From: Sclerotiophoma versabilis
Taxonomy: Eukaryota; Ascomycota; Dothideomycetes; Pleosporales; Didymellaceae
Direction: 5' to 3'
DNA: 64,000 bases
NCBI GenBank assembly: GCA_012274445.1
Contig: JAAROD010000049.1
Span: 1-64,000, forward strand
The notes under the pieces were generated by a model. That model saw nothing but the letters and a program-made list of their open reading frames with translations, ran no database searches and was not told where the DNA came from. This document shows, in pieces, positions 1 through 11,349 of this stretch; the first letter of the stretch is position 1, and every line of letters starts with the position of its first letter. The position numbers were made by a program, and so were the translations under genes.

Positions 1-100
1 CTAACCCTAACCCTAACCCTAACCCTAACCCTAACCCTAACCCTAACCCTAACCCTAACCCTAACCCTAACCCTAACCCTAACCCTAACCCTAACCCTAA
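1..100. repeat. Telomere, (CCCTAA)n
   Basis: The window opens with CTAA followed by sixteen perfect CCCTAA units with no variant repeat. This is the C-rich strand of the TTAGGG telomere used by most filamentous fungi. The CCCTAA strand reading inward marks base 1 as the physical left end of a chromosome. The array stops abruptly at base 100, and the next bases belong to a degraded gene rather than to degenerate telomere repeats. Confidence 0.98.
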
Positions 101-1250
101 TTTTCTGCCTAGCTGTCTGGATATTATATATATATAGACTATTAGTAGTATTAAGAAGTAGTCTATATAATATAAGTATTACTTAACCTACTTTATATTC
201 TACTACTCTTTACTTAACTACAGTCTATAGCTCTGCTTAGTTTACTTAGCCTATATTAGTATCTACTCTAGCTTATTCTAAAGACTATTATTATAGTGCT
301 GTATAAAAGATATACTCTACTATTTAAATATAATATTATTAATAAGTATATTTAGCTTAATAGTAAACTGCTCTTTTACCTTTATTACCTAGAATAGTTT
401 CTTTTATAGTATTTACTCTACTTTAGATACTATATCCTATGCTATCTTATAGAAGTAGCTAATATAGATTTACTAGCTATATAAGTAGAAGATCTTCTTA
501 TTCTTTAACTAGTACGCGTTACCTAAATTACTAGCTACTAGTATAATATACTTACTATAAGCTAGTAAGCTAAGTACCTTACTTATTAGGCTATATAAGC
601 TATCTAATAGATACTTCTCTCTATACTCTAAAAAGTACTTATAATTCTTATTAGTCTGCTTATTATAGTACGTAGATAGAAGTAACTTCTCTATACTAAG
701 TATATATATATAGTAAACTATGCCTACTAGTATATATAAGTAGTTCTTTACTATATATAAGCAGTTTATATTACTATTAATACCTAGTATAGTAAGAAAG
801 TAAATAAGTCTACTACTAAATAGCTTATTATCTATTATTATAAAGAAGAATAATATAAGTAAGTTTAGTAGTACTTTAAGCTAAGTATTATACTAAGCGC
901 TATACTACGCTTTATTATTAGTATTAGTATTAGTATTATAGTCTAATATCTCCTATAGTATTACTATAAGCTTTTTCTACTTAACTACCTAGTAGAATAG
1001 CTTTTATATATTTTTTATTAAGTTCTTCTCTCTTTAGCTACTACTTAGAATATTTACTAGTTAGCTGCTATTAGTATTAGAGAAGTTATTATTATTCTCT
1101 TCTTCTTCTTCTTCTTCCTCTTTCTCTTTCTCTTCTTTTTTCTCTCCTTTTAAGCTATTCTTATTACTCTTATTATTTTTATTACTACTTTTATTACTAC
1201 CTTTCTATACTACTATTCTTACCTCTATATTAGCTATAAAGCGTAGAGTA
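101..1250 (-). pseudogene. RIP-degraded relic of a telomere-linked helicase-type gene (N-terminal region)
   Basis: Read on the minus strand, one frame stays aligned from about base 1,000 to base 101. It is interrupted only by TAG/TAA codons that C-to-T or G-to-A changes could make from CAG, CAA or TGG. The text resembles the long region that precedes the RecQ-type helicase domain in fungal subtelomeric genes. It contains LLAYSKYI, then GNAY with a stop where Trp is expected, then KKLF, QFTIKLN, FIQHYNNS and, next to the telomere, SRQLGRKL in place of the family's (T/S)GQxxRxxE-like motif. An acidic, Glu-rich stretch lies at about 1,090-1,150. The gene points toward the telomere, so the helicase domain would lie beyond base 1 and is absent. 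The family assignment is from remembered motifs and is an inference. Confidence 0.55.
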
Positions 1251-2449
1251 TAGTAGATAAATTTAACTATATAGCTAGTATAGTAGGCCTAACTCTCTAG
1301 GTTTTATAGTTAAGCTATAGGCTGCTAATTAATCTTCTATTACTTTATACTTCTTAGCTACTACCTTATCTCTTACGCAAGCATTAATAGCTCTTTAATA
1401 CTTCTTTCTACTAGTAGCTCTATTAGCTTTACTACCTACTATAGCTTCTTCTTACCTTAATTAGGCAGCTAGGTCTAATATATAAGATATATTAGATTAT
1501 AGCTAGTAAAGTGCTCTAGCTAGCCTATCTACTTAAACTAGCTAGTTTTATTTATCTTTATAACTTTAGTGTCTATAACCTATACCTTCTCTTTATATAT
1601 ATATTTTATTAGCTTTTATTCTACTAGCTACTTCTTAATAATATCTATTATCTTATAGAAGTTAAATAGTATATAATTATTATTTACTATCTTAATAATA
1701 AAGTATTACTAAAGCCTACTAGTTTAGAAGAATATCTATGCCTTAACCTTCTTATAGAGTCTAATATCTTTACTACTCTAAGCTATTTAGTATATATTAT
1801 TATAGTACTTCTATATTCTAATCTTGTTTATAGTATAGAAGCTGTAGTTACTAGTAATTCTGTATTAATAGATATCTAATAGCTTACCTAGCTACTTAAT
1901 TAGCAGCCTTAATAGTATAGGTAGCTTAATATCTTATAGTATAGTAATCTACTATTACTAGTAGTACTCTATAATTAATTTTCTTTCTTTACTTACTATA
2001 TAGTACTAGTTATATAGGTGTATATTAATATTTTATATACTTATAGTATACTTCTTATAGATTAGTACCTAATAGCGCTAGAAATAGTAGAAGTACTCTT
2101 ATATATTATTAATTATTATCTTACTTATATATAGTTACTTATAGTGCTATATTATAGTTAATATTATAGGTAGCTGTATATTCTAGCAGAACTCTATACT
2201 TAGTAAGTTAACTCTAAGAAACTTCTAAAATTAACTCTAAGTATAGTAATATAAGCTAAGAAATATAGAAATAAAAGTTATAGTATAGTAGAGTAGATAA
2301 TTTCTAGTAGGTTTTATATAGAGCGTGTTCTGTAAGTAGTATAGCTTAAGAGTATAATTAAAAGTTAGAGATATAATATTTACCTTTTATAGCAGGCCTA
2401 ATTTAGTTATATAACTCTAATACTAGACCTATTTCTATAATAATTAGGC

Positions 2450-2876
2450 CTAAGCATATATATTCTATAGGTTAGGTAGGTATAACCTTACTAGTAAAAG
2501 AGAATATTTAGGCTCTATACTAGCTAGTATAAAGTAGGTAAAATAGAGCTATAATACTATAGATTATTCTATTATAGGCTATAAGGCTTCTATACTAGTT
2601 AGTAGAAGGCTGTCTACTATTACCTAGAATATTTAACTATAAAAAGAGAATAATATTAGGCCTTTTAGGCTCTTTAGCCTAGAGAAACTAAAAGGTTCTC
2701 TAGAGTAGAGTAACCTCTCTATATATATAGTCTCTCTCTACTTATTTACTAGTTTCTAGTAAATAGTCTATAGTCTACTAATTAACTTTATAGCTATTTA
2801 TATTATTCTATTCTATATTATAATCTTCTTCTTTAGTACCTCTAGCCTTAGAGCCTAATACTAGTAAGTATATAGT
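2450..2876 (+). repeat. LTR-like repeat C, copy 1
   Basis: This repeat of about 420 bp is present again, reverse-complemented, at about 23,150-23,560. Its inner 200 bp also recurs at 31,730-31,950 (same orientation) and 32,970-33,175 (opposite orientation). Shared text includes the run around ATTAACTTTATAGCTATT and the tail CTTCTTCTTTAGTACCTCTAG. It abuts repeat B, as expected for nested LTR insertions. I see no coding sequence in it. Calling it an LTR rests on size and copy pattern only. Confidence 0.55.
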
Positions 2877-2889
2877 TAGTAGAAATATA

Positions 2890-3120
2890 ACTCTTATAGT
2901 TTATATTTAACCTTATTAATTAAGTTTATCTTTAAAATCTTAACTCTAACTCTTAAGCTAGATAGTCTACTCTATACTACTTATTATTACTTTCTATTAT
3001 TATAGTATTTTACTAGGTAATAACCTTTACTAATCTACTATATACTGTTTATACCTAAGAACTAATAGAACTAGTACTTATAGTCTTTAACTAAAGTATA
3101 ACTTTAATATACTTCTACTA
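2890..3120 (+). repeat. LTR-like repeat B, copy 1
   Basis: The unit begins near AGTTAGTAGAAATATAACTC and runs through TTTTACTAGGTAATAAC to CTAAGAACTAATAGAACTAG. Copies occur inverted at about 11,040-11,270 and 28,290-28,530, and in the same orientation at about 28,960-29,190. The start resembles a RIP-altered TGTTAG LTR terminus. The copies at 2.9 and 11.2 kb face each other, so they are not a normal direct LTR pair of one element. Confidence 0.6.
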
Positions 3121-4142
3121 TTAATCTAATTCTTAGTATAGTATAGGTATTTAGCTTTAGATATTTTATTTAATCTTATTAAATATTTTAATATAGTTAT
3201 TATTAAATATAGTTTTAAAGTTATCTATAAAATATTCTATATTATTAGTAAGGATTTTCTATTTATTATAAGTATTTATATTTTTATAAGTAAGTATATT
3301 AAGTTATTAGATAACTTTATTCTTTAATTAATAATTTTTAGTATAGTAGCCTTACTTACTATATTTATAATAAGTTATACTAGACTTATTCTTTTTATTA
3401 CTACTCTTTTTCTTATTCTATTATTCTAGTAGTAGTTTCTTATTAAGGTTTAAGAAGTCTAGAGCTTCTAGTTTAAAGTATCTACTTTATATATTATTAT
3501 AGATATATTAGCTAGTATTAGGTTAGTAATATTTATTTTCTTCTAAGTTACTTTAACTTAGGTTATTATTATACTACTAGTTTTATAGTTATAAGTAGTT
3601 ATTTATACTACTTATAACTTATACTTATAAATTTTTTTCTAACTCTAGGTAAAGCTTATAGAGATAAGTATTAATATTAATAGCTTTATTTTTTTAGTTC
3701 TTAAAGCTTCTAATTACTATACTAGTATATATAAGTTCTTTTTTAACTTTAGGCTTTAAACTTTACTAAAATATAGCTATTAGAGTAGTATTATTCTAGT
3801 TAGTATTATAGGTAATAGCTTAGAAGTTAGTAATATAATCTATAACTAATATAGTCTACTAAATAGTCTAAATATTATACCTAGTTATAATAGATTTATT
3901 AATAACTTTAAAGATTTATTAGATTTTAGTTTTAAATTCTATAAAGTTATTAAGCTATATATTATTCTTAAGAAAGGTAGTTTTACTTATCTTCTTCTAA
4001 ATAAAAAGTTAAATCTATTTAAAAGCTCTACTATATATATATATTATAGCTAGCTTAACTTTATTTTCTTTTTTAATAAATATACCTTAAAAGGTAAAGA
4101 AGAAATTAAGCTTAAAAAGCTAGTTCTTAAGCTTAGAATAGT
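3121..4142. other. AT-rich repeat remnant, unassigned
   Basis: About 1 kb of RIP-mutated sequence lies between repeat B and the left terminal repeat of the Gypsy element. No frame can be read and I recognise no transposase or retroelement motif. It is probably the interior of the element that supplied repeat B, interrupted by the Gypsy insertion, but this rests on position alone. Confidence 0.4.
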
Positions 4143-4340
4143 TTTTATTATAGTATTAAAAGTTAAAGTAGCCTTCTAATAAGTATATATTTATTCTATA
4201 CTATAAAAGTAGAAAAATAGAAAAGAAAAAAGAAATTATTTCTTTTTATATAAGATATAGTAAAATACTAAGCTATACTCTATAATTATATATATAGGTT
4301 TAGTATATAGTCTTATATACTTAGAGCTTAGCTTATTATT
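4143..4340. repeat. LTR A, left copy of the Gypsy element
   Basis: The sequence from TTAAAGTAGCCTTCTAATAAG to AGAGCTTAGCTTATTATTA is nearly identical to 10,717-10,910 in the same orientation. A third copy, reverse-complemented, lies at about 26,515-26,702. For an element coded on the minus strand, this is the 3-prime LTR. Terminal TG and CA appear to have become TA. Confidence 0.75.
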
Positions 4341-7300
4341 ATACTTTTCTTCTTTACTCTAATATATTTACTTATATATAAAACTTAAAGTAGTAATATA
4401 ATAGTAAAATAGTTACTTATAGGCTACTATTCTTAAAATAAGGTATAGTATCTAAATTAGGTAATTTAGGTTTTACTATAGAGCTGTAATTTTATTATAT
4501 ATATACTTCTTTACTTATACTTATATAGTACTAGCTAATTATAGTCTATTTATATATAGCTTTAGTACTAGTAGTAGTTCTAAATAGTTATATAACTATA
4601 TTTTATAACTTAACTTATAATTACTCTTTTATATAGTAACTATTAGTCTATTAACTTTACTTTTAAGACTTTTATAGCCTTAGTAGAGGTATATAGGTCT
4701 AAATTTCTTATATAAACTATATAAACCTTTTTTTAAAAGCTTTTTTCTTTCTTTATCTTATACTTAACTTATTAATTATTCTATAAGTTTTATATACTTT
4801 TCTAAAAGTATTTTTCTTTAATAATCTTCTACTTCTATATATTATTATATTTACTTCTACTTATAGTATATAGAGTTCTAGTAGCTAGCTAGGTAGTAGC
4901 CTTAACTATTTTTAAGGTTCTACTAGTAGCTCTATTAATAGTACTTACTCTACTACCTTTAACTACCTTATTAATATTACTTAGTAGCTTATTACTTATA
5001 TAACTACTAGAAGTATTATTCTAGCTAATATTAATATTTCTTAAGGTTCTACTAACTTTAACTAGTACTATACTATATAGTATATTATAGATAAGGCTAT
5101 TACTAATAAGCTCTACTAGGTTCTTATAATTACTTTTATATAGTACTCTTTTCTTTTATAGTCTTTTCTTTTACTAATATTCTATATAAATTAATATCTA
5201 TTATATTACTAACTACTTTCTCTACTTTTATAACTAGTCTCTATATAATACTATTTTTAGCTCTAAAGTTTATAATTACTTTTCTATTATTACTTATATA
5301 ACTATTTATACTTATTAGCTACTTACCTAGTACCTTTTCTACTTTAAGGCCTTTATTATTTACTTCTATAGTACTATTAACCTTACTAGTTATACTAAGA
5401 ACTATACTACTACTATCTAAGGTAAGAAGATATTTATAGCTTTTCTTAGCTATATATCTATTACTAAATAGTAGAATAGAGCTTATTCTAACTATGTATA
5501 AAGTAATAGTAGTACTTATTACTACTTTACTAACTCTTATATAGGTACTTCTTCTAAGTCTACTAACAGTACTTTTAGTATTTCTAGTTATTCTAGTAGG
5601 TAGGCTATTATAGCTTCTATAGAAAAGGGATACTTTAGTAATACTAAGTAAGCTCTTAGTAGTATATATAGTTCTTTTATATAGTTACTATTTATAATAT
5701 AAATAAGGTTCTTTTTCTAGTTTCTAGCTAGTCTTTTTATAAGTAGCTATATATCTCTTATATAAGCTATTTAACTTCTATAGGCTTTAGTATTAATAAT
5801 ATTAGCTTTTAGCTTCTAAGTTAGAGCTTTATAGCCTACTTACTTAACTTAATATTATAGTTAAATATTCTATATATATATATTAATAATACTTTTAATA
5901 AGGTATTCTAGGTATTTCTCTTAGTTTTTATCTTATATAATAATAGCCTTTAGTACTTAATTATTATATTATAAGAGTAGTAGATTAGTTATAGTAGGTT
6001 ATAGTAAATTAATATAGTAGAACTTAGTCTACTATAGAATATTAAGTTTAACCTAGTAAAGGTCTTATATATAGGCTACTTAGAACTTTCTATTTTTCTA
6101 ATCTAGCTTTTTACTAGGTCTATTAGTCTAAATATTTTTTAGGCTTAGCTAGACCTAGTCTCTAACTTAGTATATAGGCGCTAGTTATTTTATATAGTTA
6201 GCCTAAGCTTTCTATTATTATTAGAAGTATATTATTACTAAAACTACCTAGTCTACTACTTAGTATAAGGTTTATATAATTATTTTAGCCTACTTCTTTA
6301 GATTTATTATATAATTTATTAGGTTACCTTTAGCTAGGTTATTTAGTAGGTTTAAAGAGAATAGTATATTCTTGAACCTATATTAAAGAAAGAAGAGTAA
6401 AACTCTAGTTATTAAGTTTATATAGGTGTTAAGTATTAGTTCTAGTATTAGAGTAAGTATAGCCTAGTTATTTTATACTTAGTTTATATACGTATATACT
6501 ACTACTTTAATATTACTATTAGCTCTCTTAGTAAGTTTATCTATTTATAGGTAGAATATAGTAAAAAGGTTTTATTATATACCTAGAAGTTTATATACTT
6601 TTTTCTAGAGTTTACTAATAAACTAAGTACTTTTATCTAAAGTAATAGACTATAGAAGTTTATATAGTTAGTAAACTTCTTATATAAATACCTAAGTAAT
6701 ATTATCTACTTTAATTTTCTCTAAGAAGATTAGAATTATACTCTTACTTAGTTAGTTTTTTATAGCTATAAGGTTTATATAACTTAAGAAAAGTAGAAAA
6801 CTAGTAATAAAATTAACTATAAGGTCTTACTATATATAGCTAGGTACTAGTAATAGTTATAAGTAACTATATTTTCTATTACTCTAAGAGGTACTTTACT
6901 AATATATATTATAGTTTTATATAAAGTAATAGTTATCTTTACTTATTTCTAGCTAGTACTATATTCTTACTATTATATAGTAGGTTTCTTCTCTTCTAGA
7001 TATTCTATCTAGACTATAAGATATACTTACTATATAATACCTATATAAATAGGTTTACTATTTAGTACCTAGGTTCTATTTTTCTACTAAAGTTTATTAT
7101 TATCTATTACTATATAGTTACCTAAGAATACTACTATCTTTTTTATAATAGTATTTAGAGATCTTATACTATTCTTAATAGCTTATTATATAGCTAAGTA
7201 TATCTTATTATCTTCTATAGCTTAGTTCTAGTAATAAGCTATTAAGTTATTTAGAAGTAGTAGCTAAGGTAAGGTATTTAGTATAATAGTATTCTTTATA

Positions 7301-10300
7301 GTAAGAGTAGGTATTTATATAAAGGTAGTATAGGTAAGGTTCTATTAATAGAATAGAATAAGTATAATAAACTCTCTACTAGTAAGCTACTTATTATCTT
7401 CTTCTTAGAGTATATATTAGTTTCTTCTTAATAAGGTATCTACTTATATATTCTCTTTTTCTAGTTTATAGTAGATTTTTATATTACTAAACTAGAATAT
7501 AATTTAAGCTTATTATACATATTTTTTAGTAAAATTTTATTTCTTAGTAAAGTACTTAAGGTTCTTATAGTTAGTAATAACTTTAAACTTTTATATACTT
7601 TAGAGTTTAGTATTCTATTTCTATAAGTAGAAGATTACTACTAGAAGTTCTTTATTATAAATAGAGTAGTTTACTTTATAAGAGAAGAACTTTTATAAAA
7701 GATATATAACTATATAGAAGTTACTAAATATATCTTCTTATAAAAGAGTAGTACTTAGAGTAAAGCTAGAGAAATTATATTTAACTATAGCCTTCTCTTC
7801 TAAGTTTAAGGTAGTAAGTACTTTATCTAATAGAAAGGCTTTCTTTAAGGCTAGAAAGGCTTACTCTTACTTTTTCTTTTATTAGAATAGTAAGTCTTTC
7901 TTTATAAGCCGTATAAGCAGCTTAAATAAAGTAGTAAAATCTTTAATAAACTTTTTATAGAAATTAGTAAATTCTAGAAACTCTTATATACTTTTTATAG
8001 TAGTTAAGGCTTACTACTTCTTAATTACTTATACCTTTTTAGAATTTATAGAAATTCTCTTTCTAGCCTTTAGAATAAAGCTAAGGTACTTTATATATTA
8101 GATATTAAATTTATACTTATTAAGTTCTAAGTATAGGCTAGCTTTCTATAGGTATTTAACTACTTATTATATATATTTATAATATTTCTATAGAAACTTC
8201 TTAGTAAAGATAAGAATATTATCTAAGTATATAAAGGTAAAGTTATTTAGGAAGTCTCTTAGAGCCTAGTTAATATACTTTTAAAAGGTACTTAGAGTAT
8301 TTAATAATCTAAATAGTTTTATAAGCTATTTATATAATCTAAACCTTATATAGAAGGTAGTTATCTATTTTTATTTCTTAGATATTCTAATCTTATAGAA
8401 AGTAGTAGTAATATCTAGCTTTATTTACTAAGTAGCTTATCTAATTAAGTTTAAAGTTTCTTTAATTAGTAGAAGAAAGTATTAATTCTTCTTTATAAGA
8501 GTATTAAGCGCTCTATAGTCTATATAAAAGTAAAGTTTACCTTTTAGTTTTTATATAAATAGTACTAGTAAGGCTACTAGTAAGTTACTAGCTCTAATAA
8601 ACTTCTTTTTAAGTAAGCCTAGCAGTATATAGTATAAGATAAAGAGCTTATTTCTAGATATTATATAAAGTAGGCTATATAGTACTTCTAAAGTCTTTCT
8701 ATCTACTTTATTTAGCTTAATTATATAATCTACCTTTAGGCCTCTATATAGTAGTAGCTTATTTTCTTCTTCTAGAATAAATAGCTAAATATATAATTAT
8801 AGATATATAGAGAGTATAGCTTATACTTCTTCTTTTATTATTTAGGTCTTAGGTTTTAAAGCCTTCTAGATATCTTATATACTAGTAGTAAAGACTTAAA
8901 CTCTAGAGTCTTTCTTATAGCTCTTTTATATATAGTACTAAAAGGCTACTACTAATATAAAGTAGTAGTCTAGAAAGATAAGTACTTTAGTACTTTATAT
9001 AGTAACTTTATATTACTTTATCTATAGTAATCTTCTCTAGAAGTTAATAACTTCTTTAATATTCTTTAGCTAGGTCTTTTCTAAGATTATATTATACTTA
9101 TATATTAATAAGCTAATTTAAGCTACTACTTATAGCTATTATACGCCTCTAATATTAAGAGTAAATTCTATAATCTTAGAAATCTTACTTATTTAGTCAT
9201 TTACTTCTTCTATCTTAATAGAAGTAATTAGTATATATAGTAAGTTTATTCTTTATATAAACTATTTATTTACTAGGTAATAGGTATAGTAACTATTATT
9301 AATTATAGTAGTAGCTTATATAGTTAAGTTAATAATTATATAAATTATTATAGGTTTTATTATAGCTAGTTAATAGAGTAAAGAATATATAGTTTATATA
9401 GGCTTTAGAACTTATTAAAGAGGCTCTAGTATATAACTTTTAGCTAGAGCTAGTCTTTTCTCTTATCTTTAAAAGAAGACGTCTCTTTAGTAGGTTAAGT
9501 AGAAGTAACTCTAGAAGTTCTAGTAGTTACTTTCTACTTATTTATATAGAAAGGTAAGCTAAAAGGTACTCTTTTCTTATAATTCTATACTATATAGCCT
9601 TTATTACTATACTTTAGGCAGGTACCTATTACTCTTCTTTTCTAAAGTTCTTCTTCTATTCTCTAGTACTCTCTCTTCTTTATATAGAGCTAGTAAGCAC
9701 CTACTATAGGCTACTAGTTTATTTTATTACTATTTCTTTATTAAGGTTTCTAGAAGGTTAAGTTATATATCTAGGTAGAGTAGCTGTTACTTATAATTCT
9801 GTCTACAGCCTTAAGGTTCTCTTAGGTTATTTTAGTATACTGTATAAACTATTTATATATCTTAAGTCTAGGTAGTTAATATCTAGCTTAGGCTCTTAAT
9901 AGCTTACTATTTAAACTATTCTTAAGATAGTTAATCTTCTATATATAGCTTACTCTGTCTAAGGCTACCTCTTATAGCTTTAGTTTAAACTTCTAAATAT
10001 ATAGATTAAAGTTATTCTTACTTTATTTTATTATATATAAGTACTTAAGAGCTTTCTTCTAAGTAGTAGAGTTCTTAAAGAACCTATTAAGGTATACCTA
10101 GGCCTTATTAAGTATTAGCAGAGTAGTGCTGTTTATAAGGCCTATTATTATTAGAGATAGAGTATTAAATACTTAACTAGTTATATAGGTAATTATATAG
10201 TTAACTTAGTCCTTCTTAGTAGAGTACGCTAGCTAGTCTCTATATAGCTTAGCCTATACCTTTATCTTCTATTAAAAATATTATTTATATAATTCTTTAT

Positions 10301-10716
10301 TTAATACTTCTATATTAAAAAGCCTAGGCTTTTAGCCTATTAAATAGTATAATCTTAGTAGTTACCTAAAGAGGTAGAACTAGAAGAAAAGTTTATCTAC
10401 TTCTTTCTAAGGTTTCTAGATAAGTATTATAACTTAATATTCCTCTAAGTTTATTTATTTAGAATTATAGCTACTTATATAGTTATTTCTCTTACTTACT
10501 TACTAGTTTATCTAGGTTAGCTTTTAAGAATTATATTATTACTATTAGATTATCTACTAATAGGCTGCGTAATAGGTCTTACTATTACTTATATAGATAC
10601 TATAATTATATCTACTATTTATATATTAGCTAGCTGCTAGGTAGCTATTAATTATAAACGTTATTTCCTTTTATTATTGTACGCTTAGAGGGTTTAGTAG
10701 GTTTTAATCTTTCTAC

Positions 10717-10910
10717 TTATATTAAGAGTTAAAGTAGCCTTCTAATAAGTATATATTTATCCTATACTATAGAAGTAAAAAGATAGAAAAGAAAGATAAA
10801 ATTATTTCTTCTTATATAAGATATAGTAAGATACTAAGCTATACTCTATAATTATATATATAGGTTTAGTATATAGTCTTATATACTTAGAGCTTAGCTT
10901 ATTATATATA
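10717..10910. repeat. LTR A, right copy of the Gypsy element
   Basis: This is the direct repeat partner of 4,143-4,340 and would be the 5-prime LTR of the minus-strand element. It differs from the left copy mainly at C/T and G/A positions, consistent with independent RIP after insertion. Confidence 0.75.
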
Positions 10911-11039
10911 GATATTAAGTTTAGTAACCTTAAGGCTAGGTAAATTACTTATATTAGTAGAGTTACTAAAGGTAGTATAATCTTCTAATATATTACTTAT
11001 ATTAGAGGTACTTTAAATATTAAAGTTATATTTTAGTTA

Positions 11040-11288
11040 AAGACTATAAGTACTAGTTATATTAGTTCTTAGGTATAAATAGCGCATAGAGAATTAGGTA
11101 GAGTTATTACCTAGTAAAACACTATAATAATAGAGGTTAATAATAAGTAGTATAGAGTAGACTATCTAGCTTAAAGGTTAGGTTAAGATTTTAAGGATAA
11201 ACTTAATTAACTAAGTTAAATATAATACTTTAAGAGTTTTATTCCTACTAACTAAATACTTACTAGGAGATAATACTTATTAATAAGT
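11040..11288 (-). repeat. LTR-like repeat B, inverted copy, with palindromic edge
   Basis: Reverse complement of the repeat at 2,890-3,120: TTAGTTCTTAGGTATAAATAG here pairs with TTTATACCTAAGAACTAAT there, and ATTACCTAGTAAAACACTAT with its partner. Just beyond it, at 11,275-11,288, is the palindrome ACTTATTAATAAGT, which recurs as a cluster at 28.8 kb beside another copy of the same repeat. Confidence 0.6.
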
Positions 11289-11349
11289 AACTAGAGTTAG
11301 TCTAATAAAATACGTAGTGTTACTTATATATAAGTAAGTTATATGTATT

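Larger units (their letters stand above)
4143..10910 (-). mobile_element. RIP-inactivated Ty3/Gypsy LTR retrotransposon
   Basis: Direct terminal repeats of about 190 bp (4,143-4,340 and 10,717-10,910) bound roughly 6.8 kb, a normal Gypsy size. On the minus strand the reverse transcriptase active-site box reads YLDNILIF at 8,206-8,229, where YLDDILIF is expected; the Asp-to-Asn change is a typical RIP product. RNase H follows at about 7,490-7,690 with NYSIYNKELLVVI and KVITNYKNLKYFTKK, matching the Gypsy pattern NYxIxDKELLAVI and ITDHKNLxYF with the acidic residues altered. RT before RNase H on the minus strand puts gag toward 10 kb and integrase toward 5-7 kb. Dense stop codons show it cannot be autonomous. 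Confidence 0.8.
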
